Assembly (NCBI GenBank): GCA_963693365.1
Contig: CAVNZM010000010.1
Span: forward strand, 3,348,001 to 3,412,000
DNA from: Amoebidium appalachense
Lineage: Eukaryota > Ichthyosporea
Reading direction: 5' to 3'
DNA length: 64,000 bases
Numbering within the stretch: the stretch's first letter is position 1; each line of letters opens with the position of its first letter. The notes beneath the pieces are model-generated. The model did no database searches. It worked only from the letters and a program-made list of their open reading frames with translations, and was not told the DNA's origin. Made by a program: the position numbers and the translations under genes. Below are positions 1 to 12,981 of the stretch, one piece after another.

Positions 1-445
1 AACCGCCTGAGAAAGAAGAACGGTGGGGGGAAATGTTTGGGGAAAGCAGCGGGGGGAGAGGGGGAGAGAGAGAGGGAGAGAGGGAGAGAGAACGAGAGGG
101 AGATAGAGAGGGAGGGGGGGGGGGTCGGGGGTATTTGTAAAATTACATCCCAAACGTCTTATCACCAACAGAGCAAACACCACCCATCCATGGACATACA
201 GCGCATTCCTGCAGAACGTTTGGTGAGATCGTTTTTTCTTCTTCTCTCTCTTTTTTTTTGTGGGGGGGGGGGGGGGGGGGGGGGCTGCGAGTCACCTAAA
301 ATGTTAGTACAAATGAATGAGCATCTGAGTTGGACTTTGTATACGAGGTAAATGGGTCAAAGTGCGGGTACTGTGGATGGGAGGGGGGGGGGGGGGGGGG
401 GGGGGCTAAGAGGAAAGGAAGTTTCTACCTCTCCCCACCCTCTGC

Positions 446-478
<33 letters not shown>

Positions 479-617
479 ACCCCCGTACCAACCCCAACAC
501 CCCCACCCCCTCGATCACCCCCCCCCCCCCCCTGGGGGGGGGGGGGGGGGAGGGGGGGGCACCCTCCCCCTTCCACTGCCTTACGCCCCATCCCATCTCT
601 CCCTTCCTTTCTCTCTC

Positions 618-676
<59 letters not shown>

Positions 677-1011
677 GGGGGGGGGGGGGGGGGGGGGCAA
701 CCATATTGTCAACAGGGATTTCTTCTTTACAGCACGGGGTGCATCCTTTTTTTGGCAGAGTTTTACAAATTCTGGTGGCAGCCTGTCTGCAACATTTTCT
801 GGTGGGGGAAAATGGATAAATAAGTAGATAGATTAGTACATGAATAGACTGATAATAACAAAAACAAAACAATAAACGAACAGATACATTAATAATTGAA
901 AAAGCACAGCAAAAGCATGGGAGAAAGAGTACGTGAAGAGGGATGGGACGCACGCACGCACGCCCACACGCACGCACGCACACACACGTGCATGCACGCA
1001 CACACACACAT

Positions 1012-1058
<47 letters not shown>

Positions 1059-1307
1059 GCACACACATACGCACGCACGCACGCACACACACACAGCCTC
1101 CATCCCAAACTGATCTTTTATCTGCCCTATCCACACCATCAAGAACTGGTACCACAACCACATCGAGAGAGAGAGAGAGAGAGAGAGACAGAGAAAGGGA
1201 GAGAGAGGGAGAGAGAGGGAGAGAGAGAGGGGGGGGGGAGAGGGATGGATGGAGGGAGGGAGGGAGGGAGGGAGGGAGGGAGGGAGGGAGGGAGGGAGGG
1301 AGGGAGG

Positions 1308-1342
<35 letters not shown>

Positions 1343-1911
1343 GGGGGAAGACAAACACGTTGCGTACACGTCCATGCAGCCACACACACACACGTGCACT
1401 CTACATATGAACAAGTGTGTGTTCGTATCCAAAATCCTTCGGGGGCACACGCGATGGTACCTGCAGACGCATGCACAATCAACATGCACAGGCTCATGCG
1501 CCCACTCCCCCAGTCCCTCCCCCCTCCCCCCTCCCCCCCTCGGAAACAGGGGGGGAAAGTTGGAAGAAAGGGCGGGGGAAGTACCCATTTGACAGCTCAT
1601 GATCTGCATCGCAATGCCCCCCGTCCCTCCCCCCCCCCCCCCCCCTCCCCCAACACACACACACACACACACACACACGTTATCATATCACTCCCACCTT
1701 CAAACCCCTCCCCGTCATCAACCCTCCCTTGGGGTAACAAAAACCTCCTCCTCCTCCTACCCCGCCGCCTCCCCCACACCGCCAGCCCCGTACCACCTTC
1801 AGGCACATATATATCCCAATTTATATCCCCTCCATCTCAACCCCCTCCTCCCCCCTCCCCCCTCCCCCCACAACACACACACACATACACCCTACCAGCA
1901 CCCCCGCTGCA

Positions 1912-1975
<64 letters not shown>

Positions 1976-2830
1976 ATAATTGCTTTTACACCCACCTTCT
2001 TTCTTGCCCAGAGCGGACACCCGGTTGAAGGTGGCAAGAATGAGATACAGGGACACCACACTGTGACATGCTTCCATCAGTCCGAGTCCGAAATGGAAAA
2101 AAGCATTACAAAGGAAAACGTTTCCGTTAATGCTCGCAATCAATGCATGATGGTGGGTGTGTGTACACTCTTTGTAGCCAGGCAACGTCATCCGGAGCCG
2201 CCGTTCTAAAACTACTTGCTCCAATACCTGTTCTCCTTTTTCTTACAGCAAGAGTGCACACCGTAAGGTTGCTGATCCTTCCCTACCAGTAGACGCCTGC
2301 AATACTATGTCCAAGGCGAATATGAGATGGGGGGTTGGGGGTGGGGTGGGATTCCGGGAGAGGGGGGGGGGGGGGGGGGGAGGGCGAGGGTGGGAGGGGG
2401 GGGAAGGGGGTGGGGGTAGGGAGGAAGTGTGGAGCGGGAGGCGGGGGGGAGGGGGGGGGGGGAGGGAAGGGGGGGAAGGGGGGTTACGACAAAATGTGTG
2501 GCCACCGTCACGATGCATGAGAGGGGACGGGGGGGGGGGGGGGGGGGGGGAGCGGGGAGGGTGGGGGGGGGGGGAGCGGGAGGGGAGGGGGGAGGGCGGG
2601 GGGAGGGGCGGGAGGGGGCGGAGTGTTGAGAGTGCAGCGTGGGGGGAGGGAAGGGAGGGAGGGGTTGGGGGTGGGGGCTTAGGTTGAAGTGGCGATGAAA
2701 AGGGAGGGGGGGAGGGGGCGGGGAAGGGGGGGGGGGGGGGGGGGGGGGGGGGGATGGAGAGGCAAGGAACTTACGCAAGCAGAAACACGAGGGTGGTGTT
2801 CCCTTCGTTATCGTACTCGAAGCTCGCCAT
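1..2830 (-). CDS. SEC63: SEC63-like ER translocon protein, 5' exons only (partial)
   Basis: SEC63 proteins are ER membrane J-proteins that recruit BiP to the Sec61 channel. Seen here on the minus strand: exon 1 2830-2775 (ATG at 2830, donor GTAAGT), exon 2 2060-1996, exon 3 798-702, exon 4 from 208 to about 166 or 147, and a further acceptor at 7 that opens the next exon at the window edge. Phases agree at every joint. The start reads MASFEYDNEGNTT and runs straight into a membrane helix (VFLLAVVSLYLILATF). A polar stretch with DRLPPEFVKLCQKK follows, then KKKSLLTIW and a second helix containing HGWVVFALLVI. A short acidic FEYD N-terminus, a first helix and a lysine-rich lead-in to a GW-containing second helix match the SEC63 N-terminus. 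The diagnostic J domain and Brl region would lie off-window, so identification rests on about 95 residues. The donor of exon 3 (GTTGCC) is weak. Confidence 0.6.
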
Positions 2831-3300
2831 CCTTGCTGGAAGGCGATGATGATGCCTATGCGCCTCCTACGAACTATCAGTTGACCAGCACGCTATTAAA
2901 CGGTTTCACCAAGCAGAAAGGAAAAATTCTTGAAAATAGTTTGGCTAAACTATTATTAGCACCGGGTTTGAATAGCTGTGATTCGACACCCCCCTTTAGA
3001 ACTCTCCTACCAAATCATATTTTAGTACAAGTGTCTTTTCTACCTATCGACCTTTATAGCTGCTAGGCACTTACGCTATGAAAGCTAATGATGCCTAAAA
3101 ACTCTCTTGAAGTAAAAACATCACAAACTACACGTGTCCAAAAACAACCGTTCCCACCCGCGTGCTTGAATTATGTTCGTGTGGTTGCCAAGGGGATAAG
3201 ATCGCGAGTATCATAAATTTTCGCGCCATCTGTCTGCGATTAGTCTAAGGCACGTAGCTCTGGAGGGTGGGGGGGGCCAGAAGACGGCCTGCGCCCCATC

Positions 3301-3468
3301 ATGAGCGAGGCGGCCGTGGCGGAAAGAGTTCGACGATTTTCAGGGTACTGCGCTGCGCACTTTGTTTCGTACTCGGTTTGTGCCTCCCTTAATCAGTATG
3401 TTTGGATTGTCGTCTGCTGTTTGTCGTATGGAGGAGTTGTCTCTTCGTTTTTGTTTTCATTTAGTTAG
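3301..3468 (+). CDS. Possible short ORF or first exon, unrecognised
   Basis: An ATG at 3301 opens a 55-codon frame beginning MSEAAVAERVRRFSG, followed by a hydrophobic, Cys/Val-rich stretch and a TAG at 3466. The first 15 residues look coding. A possible donor (GG|GTACTG) follows the Phe-Ser codons, so this could be a first exon whose downstream exons I cannot identify. It is divergent from the SEC63-like gene, about 470 bp away. No family recognised; it may be chance. Confidence 0.2.
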   Translation: MSEAAVAERVRRFSGYCAAHFVSYSVCASLNQYVWIVVCCLSYGGVVSSFLFSFS

Positions 3469-4754
3469 GATACCTGATGGTCACCCTCTTTATGCTTTCT
3501 TTCCCCCCCCTCCCTCCATCCCTCTTCCCCCCCGATTCACCAACGCCACTTCTGCATCCCTCTTTCAACCTGATTCTTCCTCTCGCTATCTCACTCCCTC
3601 TTTCTTTTCTCTTCCTGTTTTTTCTGCCTTTTCGCGTTATTACCATACGCAGTGTAAGTTTCTTTCTCGTTCTGATACAGAAATCAAAGGTAAAACTCAG
3701 CCGGCATGTGTTATGTTCCTTAGTAGGCAACACCGTACTGATCATTATCGCTTTTTGGGAGCTTTAAATTTCTCCTGCTGTACGTATGGATACCACCCTA
3801 GTAGATAAGTCTGTATGGTGCTCTGATGTTGATATTGCCTGGGAAGTTGTGCAGTGGCGCTGTAATTCTTGTTTTCATCGCCGCTGGTGCCACTTTTGTG
3901 CTGAACTTTTTAATCGCAAGCATGTTGAGTAGGTGTGAGTCTTTATGTCGCGTTTTACCTCTTTCCCTACGGGTGTCTGCTACACTAGCTGGCAATGTGA
4001 ACACTTTTAGACTTTTTGTTGAATTCTGTTGGTCGTCACATTGAGTATTTATATGATTTTCACACAGTGTTCAGGTATCTCAGTATGCACTTGTTACTGG
4101 ATAACTCGTGGAGTTTTTATTGTCTTCTCAGTAGTGCATACTTGCATATCTTTCCGTCGAATAAATCCAGTCAAAACTTAATTATAAGAAAAAAAATCTG
4201 CACATGTTCAGGAGCCGAAATTTGAAAATTCGGCGATCTGCATCATGAATGGCTATCCTTCAAATGATTATTCAGCTAAATAGATCTTCATGTTATTGGC
4301 CAATCTAAAAAGTTCTTAGATCAGACTTTAGATCCTCAGTGTATGTTTCTGAGTTTCCGAGGCTGTGTGTTCTGCAGAGAGCTGTGCCTCTCACTCTCAC
4401 CACGAGGGCCGCGGCGCCGTGCTTCACAGCTGCAGAGGACTACAATAGCTTGCATCACGCGTACCACAACTGTACATGCAGTGGTGTTCAACAAGAGTTC
4501 AAGTAGGCGGCCTATGCACAAGTAATATCCCATACCCTACTGTTTTCCAACTCGCACGTGACTCCCTACGCTAGCCCCCTAGGCCTACTCACCCAGTGGC
4601 CCAGGCCGGGGCCTCAGCACGTGTATGGTCACGGTACACACATACAGTAAGAATACAAATACATACGGTCATGTATACACGCCGGACGAATACACCACAC
4701 CACCACGGCTACATGTATAGTTGGTCTCCCTGTAGAGCGTAGCCAACCATCACC
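3469..4754 (+). other. Unassigned stretch without convincing genes
   Basis: Mixed-composition sequence, T-rich on the + strand, with only short unrelated open frames. It contains a C-rich patch near 3505-3535. I see no splice-linked coding pattern, RNA gene or transposon ends. Confidence 0.4.
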
Positions 4755-4772
4755 ATGTGTGTAGCAAGCTGA
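4755..4772 (+). promoter_or_regulatory. Five-codon upstream ORF
   Basis: ATG TGT GTA GCA AGC TGA ends ten bases before the ATG of the 4783 gene, in another frame. If transcription starts upstream of it, it could dampen translation of the main frame. This is inference from position only. Confidence 0.3.
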
Positions 4773-4782
4773 ACCTGTGGAA

Positions 4783-5850
4783 ATGTCATTTGGGAAGGCT
4801 CAGACATGCGCACCCAACTTCCCCACGCGGAGTAGGACCATTAGCGTCCCCATCCTGCGGCTCCACAATGATGGTCTCACCCAAACATCCGATCTGATAG
4901 ACCCGGTGCACGGTAATGTTTCTGAGGAAGAAGGAAAAGGAGGGAAAACTATCAAGACGAATAGTAGTGGCGGGGTGTCTGTGGTCGGCTCAAAGAGTTT
5001 ATCTTCCCGTCTAGGTCTTGAACAGATTAACTCCAGTAGCATGAGCATCAGCGGTAGGAAAGAAGATTCAAAACTGAAAGTAAGAGATGCACCCACGACG
5101 AGTCCAGCCAGTACACAGGGAAAAAGTGCTGCCTTTATGGAGTCTTTGTGCACAAGTTGGGCGGCTGGCATCATCTGGGTGGTAGATAATCTGTGCTGGT
5201 CGGACGAAGTGATCGCACTTGTATTCTTCTACGCCTATCTAGCCTTCAGCGCTGTTTGCCGAAGCATGGAGCCGGCCTCAACCGAGTACCACACAAAGAA
5301 ATCCCATAACTCCGTTCCGTTATCGGCTCTACCTCCTGAAACTACGCAGCAACAAAAACACAACAAGAGCAGCGAACAATGTACTCCCCTCACGACGAAG
5401 AAGAGGAGAGAAAGTGCAACATCTTTTCTGAATCAACTATCATCATCACCAAAACCGAAGCGCAGCCTGCTTTCTCATCTAGTGGGTGAACCATCAACAG
5501 ACACGGACAAACCGAGCTCACCAACCATTCATGTTCGCACGCGCCGCGTTAGTGTAGGTGCCGTCATGCATTGTGTCGAAGAGGAATTATCAAAACCATA
5601 CGCCAGCCACGACCTAATGGCAAAGGCGCGCAGTGCGCCTACCTCCCCAGATGCAGGAATCCTTCGAAAAGCGGCCATGGGGAAAGCGCCCATAGTTACA
5701 TCAATGACTACATCCACGCCAAACCCTCCCATAAAAACGAGATGTCATGCGGGCAGTTTCACCAAACAGACCAGTGACATACCTGAAATAACGCACTGCC
5801 ACCAGAACAGGCTCGAGATATCTCAGTCTATACACGTGCTCAACGTGTGA
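4783..5850 (+). CDS. Unrecognised Ser/Thr-rich protein with one hydrophobic segment
   Basis: An uninterrupted 355-residue frame. The first ATG is at 4783; an in-frame stop at 4762 excludes an unspliced longer start. Residues 1-110 are polar and Ser/Gly/Lys-rich. Around residues 125-160 there is a hydrophobic block (AAGIIWVVDNLCW, then VIALVFFYAYLAFSAVC) that could be one membrane-spanning or membrane-anchoring hairpin. The rest is rich in Ser, Pro, Lys and Arg, with basic clusters (KKRR; PKPKRS) and kinase-like sites such as RTRRVSVG and KARSAPTSP. The low simple-repeat content and even codon use support a real gene. No family recognised; upstream exons cannot be excluded. Confidence 0.6.
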   Translation: MSFGKAQTCAPNFPTRSRTISVPILRLHNDGLTQTSDLIDPVHGNVSEEEGKGGKTIKTNSSGGVSVVGSKSLSSRLGLEQINSSSMSISGRKEDSKLKVRDAPTTSPASTQGKSAAFMESLCTSWAAGIIWVVDNLCWSDEVIALVFFYAYLAFSAVCRSMEPASTEYHTKKSHNSVPLSALPPETTQQQKHNKSSEQCTPLTTKKRRESATSFLNQLSSSPKPKRSLLSHLVGEPSTDTDKPSSPTIHVRTRRVSVGAVMHCVEEELSKPYASHDLMAKARSAPTSPDAGILRKAAMGKAPIVTSMTTSTPNPPIKTRCHAGSFTKQTSDIPEITHCHQNRLEISQSIHVLNV

Positions 5851-6353
5851 TGTTTATGATTCTTATGTGGCTAGTGATGAAGTGAATTTAGCAATTTCTG
5901 CCGGCGCAGAACAGGGATCCGTGTGCGAGGAAACTACGTGTAACTTTCATGCTATGGCTGTATAGCTAGGTATGAGCCTACATATAAGGGCGTTCCAACA
6001 CGAAATTAAGGGTTGGTGTGTCATAGAGAGAAGCTCGGCTGTGACAGCTATTATTTTATTAGGCGGCCACTACACGGTGACTATGAAATCCAGCAAATTC
6101 TTAAAGGGAAGAAACACTGAGGGGTGGCTGTAATTGTGCACATTTGAGCAAGCACACATGCACGTAAGTTGATAACCTGCTTCCACCCACCTACCCATAA
6201 TCTTGCAACCGTGTGGGGATGTGTCCATGTAGCACAAGGTATGTGCTAGCTTGATCTGAATGTGTGTTGGTTGTGATGGTGATGTAAGGGCAAGAGCGGC
6301 GCTGGAGGGGTTGGAAAAGGACGAGGAGAAGGGGTGGAGAAGGTGGCGGGGAA

Positions 6354-6395
<42 letters not shown>

Positions 6396-6865
6396 GGGGG
6401 GGGGTTTTGGGGGGGGGGGGGGGAGGGGGGGGGGGTGAGAGGGGAAGTAAGTGTACTTTCCCATGCAGGCCCCAAACTCGCTCTGAGATCCGTCTTGGAG
6501 ATGCTTTTTCTCCAAACCTTTCTGCCCGGGATTTCGGCCAAAAACCAGGCGCAAAGCAAATGAGTGAGTAGTTATACATACATAAATATGCCTCATCTGC
6601 AGTAATGTCCTCATTTTTTACTAGAAGCAAACTTTTAAAAATATATGTAATCCGCTGGGATTAGTAAGCGTTGAGTAAAAGGTTGCGTTTTTTTCTGAGG
6701 CTTTGACTGGTCACCAGAATGGCCTTCAACTGACTCATCACGTTTGACAGAAAAATATGCTGTTGTATGTATGCTCTACGCTTCATTTGATTGGTGGAAA
6801 AGCACGACAGTCTGGACACAATGATAGTTAACGAATAGGAATAGCGTAAACAATCAACAATCCTT
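5851..6865. other. Intergenic, with G-tract cluster at 6350-6435
   Basis: AT-balanced spacer between the 4783 gene and the first GST gene. It contains a G-rich block (about 6350-6435) of several runs, able in principle to form G-quadruplexes on the + strand. No coding frame with natural composition was found; the proline-rich minus frames are readings of the G tract. Confidence 0.5.
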
Positions 6866-6900
6866 CCTATTGGTGTAAAAAATCTGCACAGGGTATATAA
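6865..6900 (+). promoter_or_regulatory. Core promoter of GST gene 1: inverted CCAAT and TATA box
   Basis: CCTATTGGTG (an inverted CCAAT) lies at about 6866-6875 and TATATAA at 6894-6900, some 190 bp before the ATG. The same arrangement, with flanking words (ACGAATAGGAA upstream, ACGCGCCTGCT and AGTTCATTTAT downstream), recurs before GST gene 2, so the block is conserved between paralogues. Confidence 0.6.
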
Positions 6901-7090
6901 CACCCAACGCGCCTGCTCTTGCATAGTTCATTTATGCTTGGCACGAAAGGGAGAACAGCTTTCGTTTTCTAGAAATTTAGGGCCGCCTTCGAGAAACGTA
7001 AAAGAGCAATTGTGTTATAGGGGCGACACAGCGCTCAAGGTATTAAGAAACATATTTACTTTTGAGGCAAAAAAGATACTTTCTGCCAAA

Positions 7091-7306
7091 ATGGCGACCC
7101 CCCCAGCACCTACAAACCAAGACCGCATTCAGCTCTACTCACTGCGCACACCAAACGGACAAAAGGTGGCCATCATGCTTGAAGGTGTGTGTACGTGTGT
7201 GTTTGTACGTGTGTGTTAGACTGTGTGCGTGTGCGCGCGTGTGCGCTCGTGTGTGTATGTGCATGTGTGTGAAGAGGCTGTCGGTACAAGCTAAGCCTGA
7301 TTGTTT

Positions 7307-7343
<37 letters not shown>

Positions 7344-8808
7344 TCCCTCATTTATCGATTTGGGTTGTAATCCTGCTCGCCTGAAACTTGTGCATCTCAC
7401 TGACGGGGAAAAAAGAATGAAAAAGCCCCCTTCCCCCCCGTCCCCGCCCCCCCCCCCCCCCCCCCCCCATCCCCCCCCCCCGCCTTTCCCCCCAAAATGA
7501 AAAAGCCCCCCCTCCCCCCCCCTCTCCCCTTTCCCCCCCTCCCCCCTCCCCCCCCTCTCTGCTCCTTGTTTTCACTCCCTTCATCTATTTTTGGCCATGT
7601 ACTTACGTAGATGTGCACGTCTACTTGCTTATGGGAAGAGAAGGAAAGAAAGAGAGGGAAAGAAAGAAAGAGAGAAGAGAGAGGGATTTCCTTGTATAAA
7701 TACATTGTGAGAAGTCACTGAATCCAGTGCTTTGATTGGCGTCACCCCACCAACCCAACTATGTCGGTAATATGAACCAAGGCATCAGCAGAACGGTAAA
7801 GCAAACAAATAAATAGTAAATAAAAAACTTGTCAGCGTAACTTATTAAACCATCTAAAACGTAGGAATATCCATGTGAACTTACTTGCTTAATCACAGAA
7901 TGTGGGCTCGAGTACGATGCGCACACTGTCAATATTCTTGCCGGGGAGCAGTTCCAAGAGTGGTTCCTGAAGGTACTCCCCCCTCCCCCTTTTTCGGCCA
8001 CTCTCCAACCGCTTCTCCCCCCCCCCCCCTTTTCCTGCCCCTAGGCCTCCCCACCCCTTCTCCTTCACGCCCCCCCCCTTCCCCCCCCCCCCCCCCTCCC
8101 TCCCCTCCCCCCCCCCCCCCCCCCCCTTACCCGCCACCCCCACCCCACCCCATATCCCACGTCCCACACCTCCTCTTACGGAGGATGGTGGTGGATAACG
8201 GTTATGTGGACCACCGTCTTGAAGGTTTCAGAGTTAAACATCTTTTTTACTAGGAGACACCCTCTACTTGCTGCAAGACAGCTCCCCCCTCCCCCTCCCC
8301 CTCTCCCTCCCCCCTTCCCCCTGGCCTCCCTCCCAGCCCCCTTCCACCCGACGCACACACACTCTTACATTCACACGCTGCCACCTGTAGTCCCAGATAA
8401 ACTTTATCTCCCCCCGCATTATCCCCCCCCCCCCCCCCCACCCACCCCTCGGGCTCCCCCCATCCCCACACACCAGTTTCCAGCTTGCCCCCCCATCCCT
8501 CTCCCCCCCCCCCCGACCCCCCCCCCCTCTCTCCCCACCCTGTACCTCTTATCTCTCTTCACCCCATCTTTTTTTTAGCTTCTATCCCATTTTTATGTCT
8601 GCAAACTCACCCACCCCCGTGATCTTGTGCAGGTATCGCCCAATAATAAGATCCCCGCCATCACTGACCCACACGGGCCGGACGGTAAACCCATTGATGT
8701 GTTCGAGACAGGTAACCCACCTCCCCCTCCCCCCCCCCCCCCCCGCGCCCCCTCCCTCCCCCCAATACCCTTTTCTCCTTGTCCCTCCCTGACACACGCA
8801 CGCACACA

Positions 8809-8887
<79 letters not shown>

Positions 8888-9456
8888 TTCCTCCCAGCCC
8901 CCCCACTCACACATACACCATCTACCCACCCACCCGCACGCACAGCATCTCTTCCGACTGCCCTTTCTTTGGTCTGCAATCTAAATAGATCCGTGTATTT
9001 TATGGTACTCACTGACATCCCCCCCCCCCCCCCCCCCCCTCCGCCCTCTCTGCAATGGTGTTATCTGTAATGTGGACTTCGTAGCCTACAACACATTCTC
9101 CATTCCCCAAGTAATGTCCCTCATCATTCACCCTCCTCTTCCCCTCCTGCCCTCCACTTCCTCCCCCCTTCACCTCCACCACTGCCACCACCACGCAAGA
9201 AGACACGCACAGACCACCGCACTGCTCTTTCTATCATGCCCTCCTTCTCCCCCCCCCCCCCCCCCCCCCCCGCCTCTCCCCCCCCCCCCACACACAGACA
9301 CACACAACGCACCCTGCACACCGAACACATTCATCCACATACACTTGTACACAGAGGCTCTGTACGCTCGGGTGCGAGTCATCCCCACACACTCAAACAC
9401 CTACACAGACCTAGTCTCAGTGACGCACACCCCCTTCTCTTCACACCTCCCTCTCT

Positions 9457-9506
<50 letters not shown>

Positions 9507-9865
9507 CCCCTCCTCTCCCCCCCCCCCCCCCCCTTCTTTCTGTCTTCTCTCTCTCTGCCCCCCTCCCCCTCCCCATCATTACCATCACCACCACCACCTG
9601 TGGTCTATCTCTCTCCCGTCCCCCCCCCCCCCCCCCCCTCCCCCTGTCCCCAGCACCCACCCCCCAAAGAAAAACCGCGTGCAGTGGGTTTTCCTTGAAG
9701 TATCATACTTCCAAACCACTGACTTTGAGCCAATCAACAGGAGCCATTCTTCAGTATTTGGCTGAGAAGACGGGCAAGTTTGGTGGGTCGGACGCAAGGG
9801 CACGTGTGGAGGTCAGCAAGTGGCTCATGTGGCAGATGGGTGGATTCGGCCCAAGTATGTGCATT

Positions 9866-9903
<38 letters not shown>

Positions 9904-11622
9904 CCATGGCAAGGAATAGTCACAGACTTTGCCATGAGCCACTTCACGTGCCATTGGTTGAGTGGGGCAAACACATTTTTGACTGTTAATGTCATTGGTT
10001 CATTTAAAGCTATTGAAGGAAGTCTCATTGTCCGAATCGATTTGCCGGAGTCTCGAATGATTGGATGAATTGAAAGCGCTCTAATCAAATGTGTTTGCCG
10101 GGCTCTTCAATGCAAGTTTTTAATTGGAGCGCCTTCAATTAGGCAATCCGGATTCCAAAACTGATTGGTCATGGGCAAACCTGTAAGGACCATGTGAGCC
10201 TGGAAAGTCTGTGACAATTCCTTGGGATGACACACACAAGCGAAACCATCCCGCTCCTCCCTCCCTCCTCCCCCCCCCCCACCTACCCCCCCCCCCCCCC
10301 CCCCCCCGCCCCCCCACACACACACACAAGAGAACACACACACACACACAGACACACACACACACGGGCACCATAAACGTGAGGGGATGAAGCTGAATGT
10401 TGTCGAATGTGGACTTTCGTGAGTTTTTTTGGGCTCATTTTTCGTGTATCTACGCTGTTCCTTGCCGGTCTTGATTGTTCGTGTATCTACGCTGTTCCTT
10501 GCCGGTCTTGATTGTTTTGGATTCGTACTCGTACAGTGTTTTGCAAACCCCCCCCCCCCCCCTCCCCTCCCCCGCCCCCCTCCTCCTCACCTTCGCCCTC
10601 CCCCACTCTTCCTATCTAATTGGTCTCCTCCTCCACACACCCACCCCATTCCGTTTGTCAACCCCCCGGGGGGGGGGGGGGGGGGGGGGGGGGGAGGGGG
10701 GGGGGGGGTCCTCCCTCGCTCTCTTCTTTTGATCTTCGGGTGTTTGAATTGGGTCCTCCTCACACCCCCCCCCCCACCCCACCCCCTGCCCTTTTTTTTT
10801 TTTTTTTTTTTTTTTGCGCGGGGGGGAGGGGGGGGGGGGGGGGGGGGGAGGGGGGAGGGAGGAAGTTGAGGGGAAAAAAGCAGGGGGAGGGGGGGGAAGG
10901 GGAAGGGGAGGGGAGGGGAGGACGGGAGTGGTGAATGGATGAAAGGTCAGGAGAGGTTTCACGTGACCACACCTGTTGTGTTCATGTGCATTACAACACT
11001 AGTAGCTGACCTGTTATTAGTGTCGGGGAAAAGAAAAAAAAAAACAGTAGCTGACCTGTGGGAATGATTTGCAGTGCTTGGGCAGATGGGCCACTTCCAC
11101 AAGTATGCAAAGGAGGTGGGTCACCTGACAGCTTCCTTAAATGGCAATGGAATGTGCGCATACATGTCTTTGGCAAACGGGGTGTGTGTGTGTGTGCCAA
11201 GGGGGGGGGGGGGGGGGGGGGGAGGGGAGCATACTGTCGTATAGGTGTCTGTAGGTGAAGCTTCTGGTTTGACCATTTCCCAATCTTAAGATATAAAACC
11301 CTGTTAGTTAGTAACTATGGCTACCGCCCAAACAACTATATGCTTTTGTCCCTCCAATATAGCTGTAACATTAGTACTGTTTTCCCTTCTTTATTCTTAA
11401 GACGGTGTAATATCTTTTCAAACAAGTTTAGAAATCATGTTTTCACCAGATGTTTTCCCCCTTTTTTCTGTCGATTAATCATGCGCATTTGTCCCTGTTG
11501 GTTATCGACCAATCATATGCCCCTATCCCTATTTCAGGATATTCCCTATGCCAAGGAGAGATACCTCAATGAAGCAAAGCGCCTGTACGGTGTTCTGGAC
11601 AAGCAGGTTTATAGATCATCCC

Positions 11623-11654
<32 letters not shown>

Positions 11655-12227
11655 ACCAAAACCAACCCCCCTTCAGCCCCCCTGCACTAGCCCCCACCCC
11701 ACCCACCCAGACCCCTTCCCCCGTCCCCCCTGGGTGTGTTCTTATACTAACACACTTATGTGTCCGTCAACTTTCTAGGTTGTATTCCCCCCATCTCCCC
11801 AACTTTCTACCTCATACGCTTGCGCCCAATACGCTCTTGTGAAATGTCGTGCTATTCTTTGAATTCGAACAATCACGGCTTACACAGGACATGCCTATTT
11901 GTGATGGCTGGTGGGGCTTTTTCGGTGGAGTGGGACTAGGCTCACAGAACAAAAAAGAAGGGAGGAAGGGGGAGGGGGGGGGGGGGGTATGGGGGGAGAG
12001 AGAGGATTGATTTTTGATATAACAAACACGGTACAGCGGATGGTGTACATGGCGAATCCTTTCTTAGGTTTTTCAGAATCTGTGATTGTATTTTGACCAG
12101 TACTTGCCTCCTGTTGTCAATCGAGAAAGATTCCGCAAAGGTGAGAATTAAACAATTTGATTTCCTCTGTGCAGGCAAAGGTTCGGCGGTGGTGATGGTG
12201 GTGGTGGTGTTTTTTTTTTTTCTTTTT

Positions 12228-12275
<48 letters not shown>

Positions 12276-12545
12276 AAGAGAGAAAAATACATTATCTGGA
12301 GAGAGGTGGGCTACTGAGCTTGGTAATGATGTTTGGGTGTTGTTACAGCTTCAGGGCAAGGAGTACGTAGTAGGTGGGTAGGGGGTATTATGTAGAAGAG
12401 GGAGAGGTTGGTGTTAAAAAAAAAAAAAAAACAGCTCCAGGGCAAGGAGTATGTTGTTGGGGACGAGTATACGATTGCAGACATGGCCATCTACCCGTGG
12501 CACGTGTGTGTCGACAAGTTCTACGGCCTCAAGGACGTACGTGCC

Positions 12546-12589
<44 letters not shown>

Positions 12590-12950
12590 AACCCCCAACC
12601 CAACCGACCCCGGTGTGGGGTATATTGGTTTTTAGTCTTCTGCAGGTGTATTAGAAAGTAGAAAGAGTATACGGCCCACATCTGGGTGGGTGCTACAATC
12701 TCTTGCTCCGAGCAACTTAATTGATTCACCTTTTGCGCCCCTCCGTTGCCCTCCTTCTCCCCCCCCCCCCCCCCCCCCCCTCTTTCGTCTCACTCGATAA
12801 GTCTAATTTCCTTGCCCCCTTTCCCCTCTCCCCCCCCCCCAACACACACACTTCCTTGCCCCCTTTCCCCTCCCCCCCTCCCCCCCCCCCCCTCAAACAC
12901 ACAAACGTGCGCGCACACACACCCCTCACTCGATCAGCCTAATTTCCTCT

Positions 12951-12981
<31 letters not shown>

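Noticed and set aside
2247-2296. Exon between SEC63-like exons 1 and 2
   Set aside because: Skipping it joins exon 1 to exon 2 in phase and gives one continuous membrane helix as in SEC63; kept only as a possible alternative.
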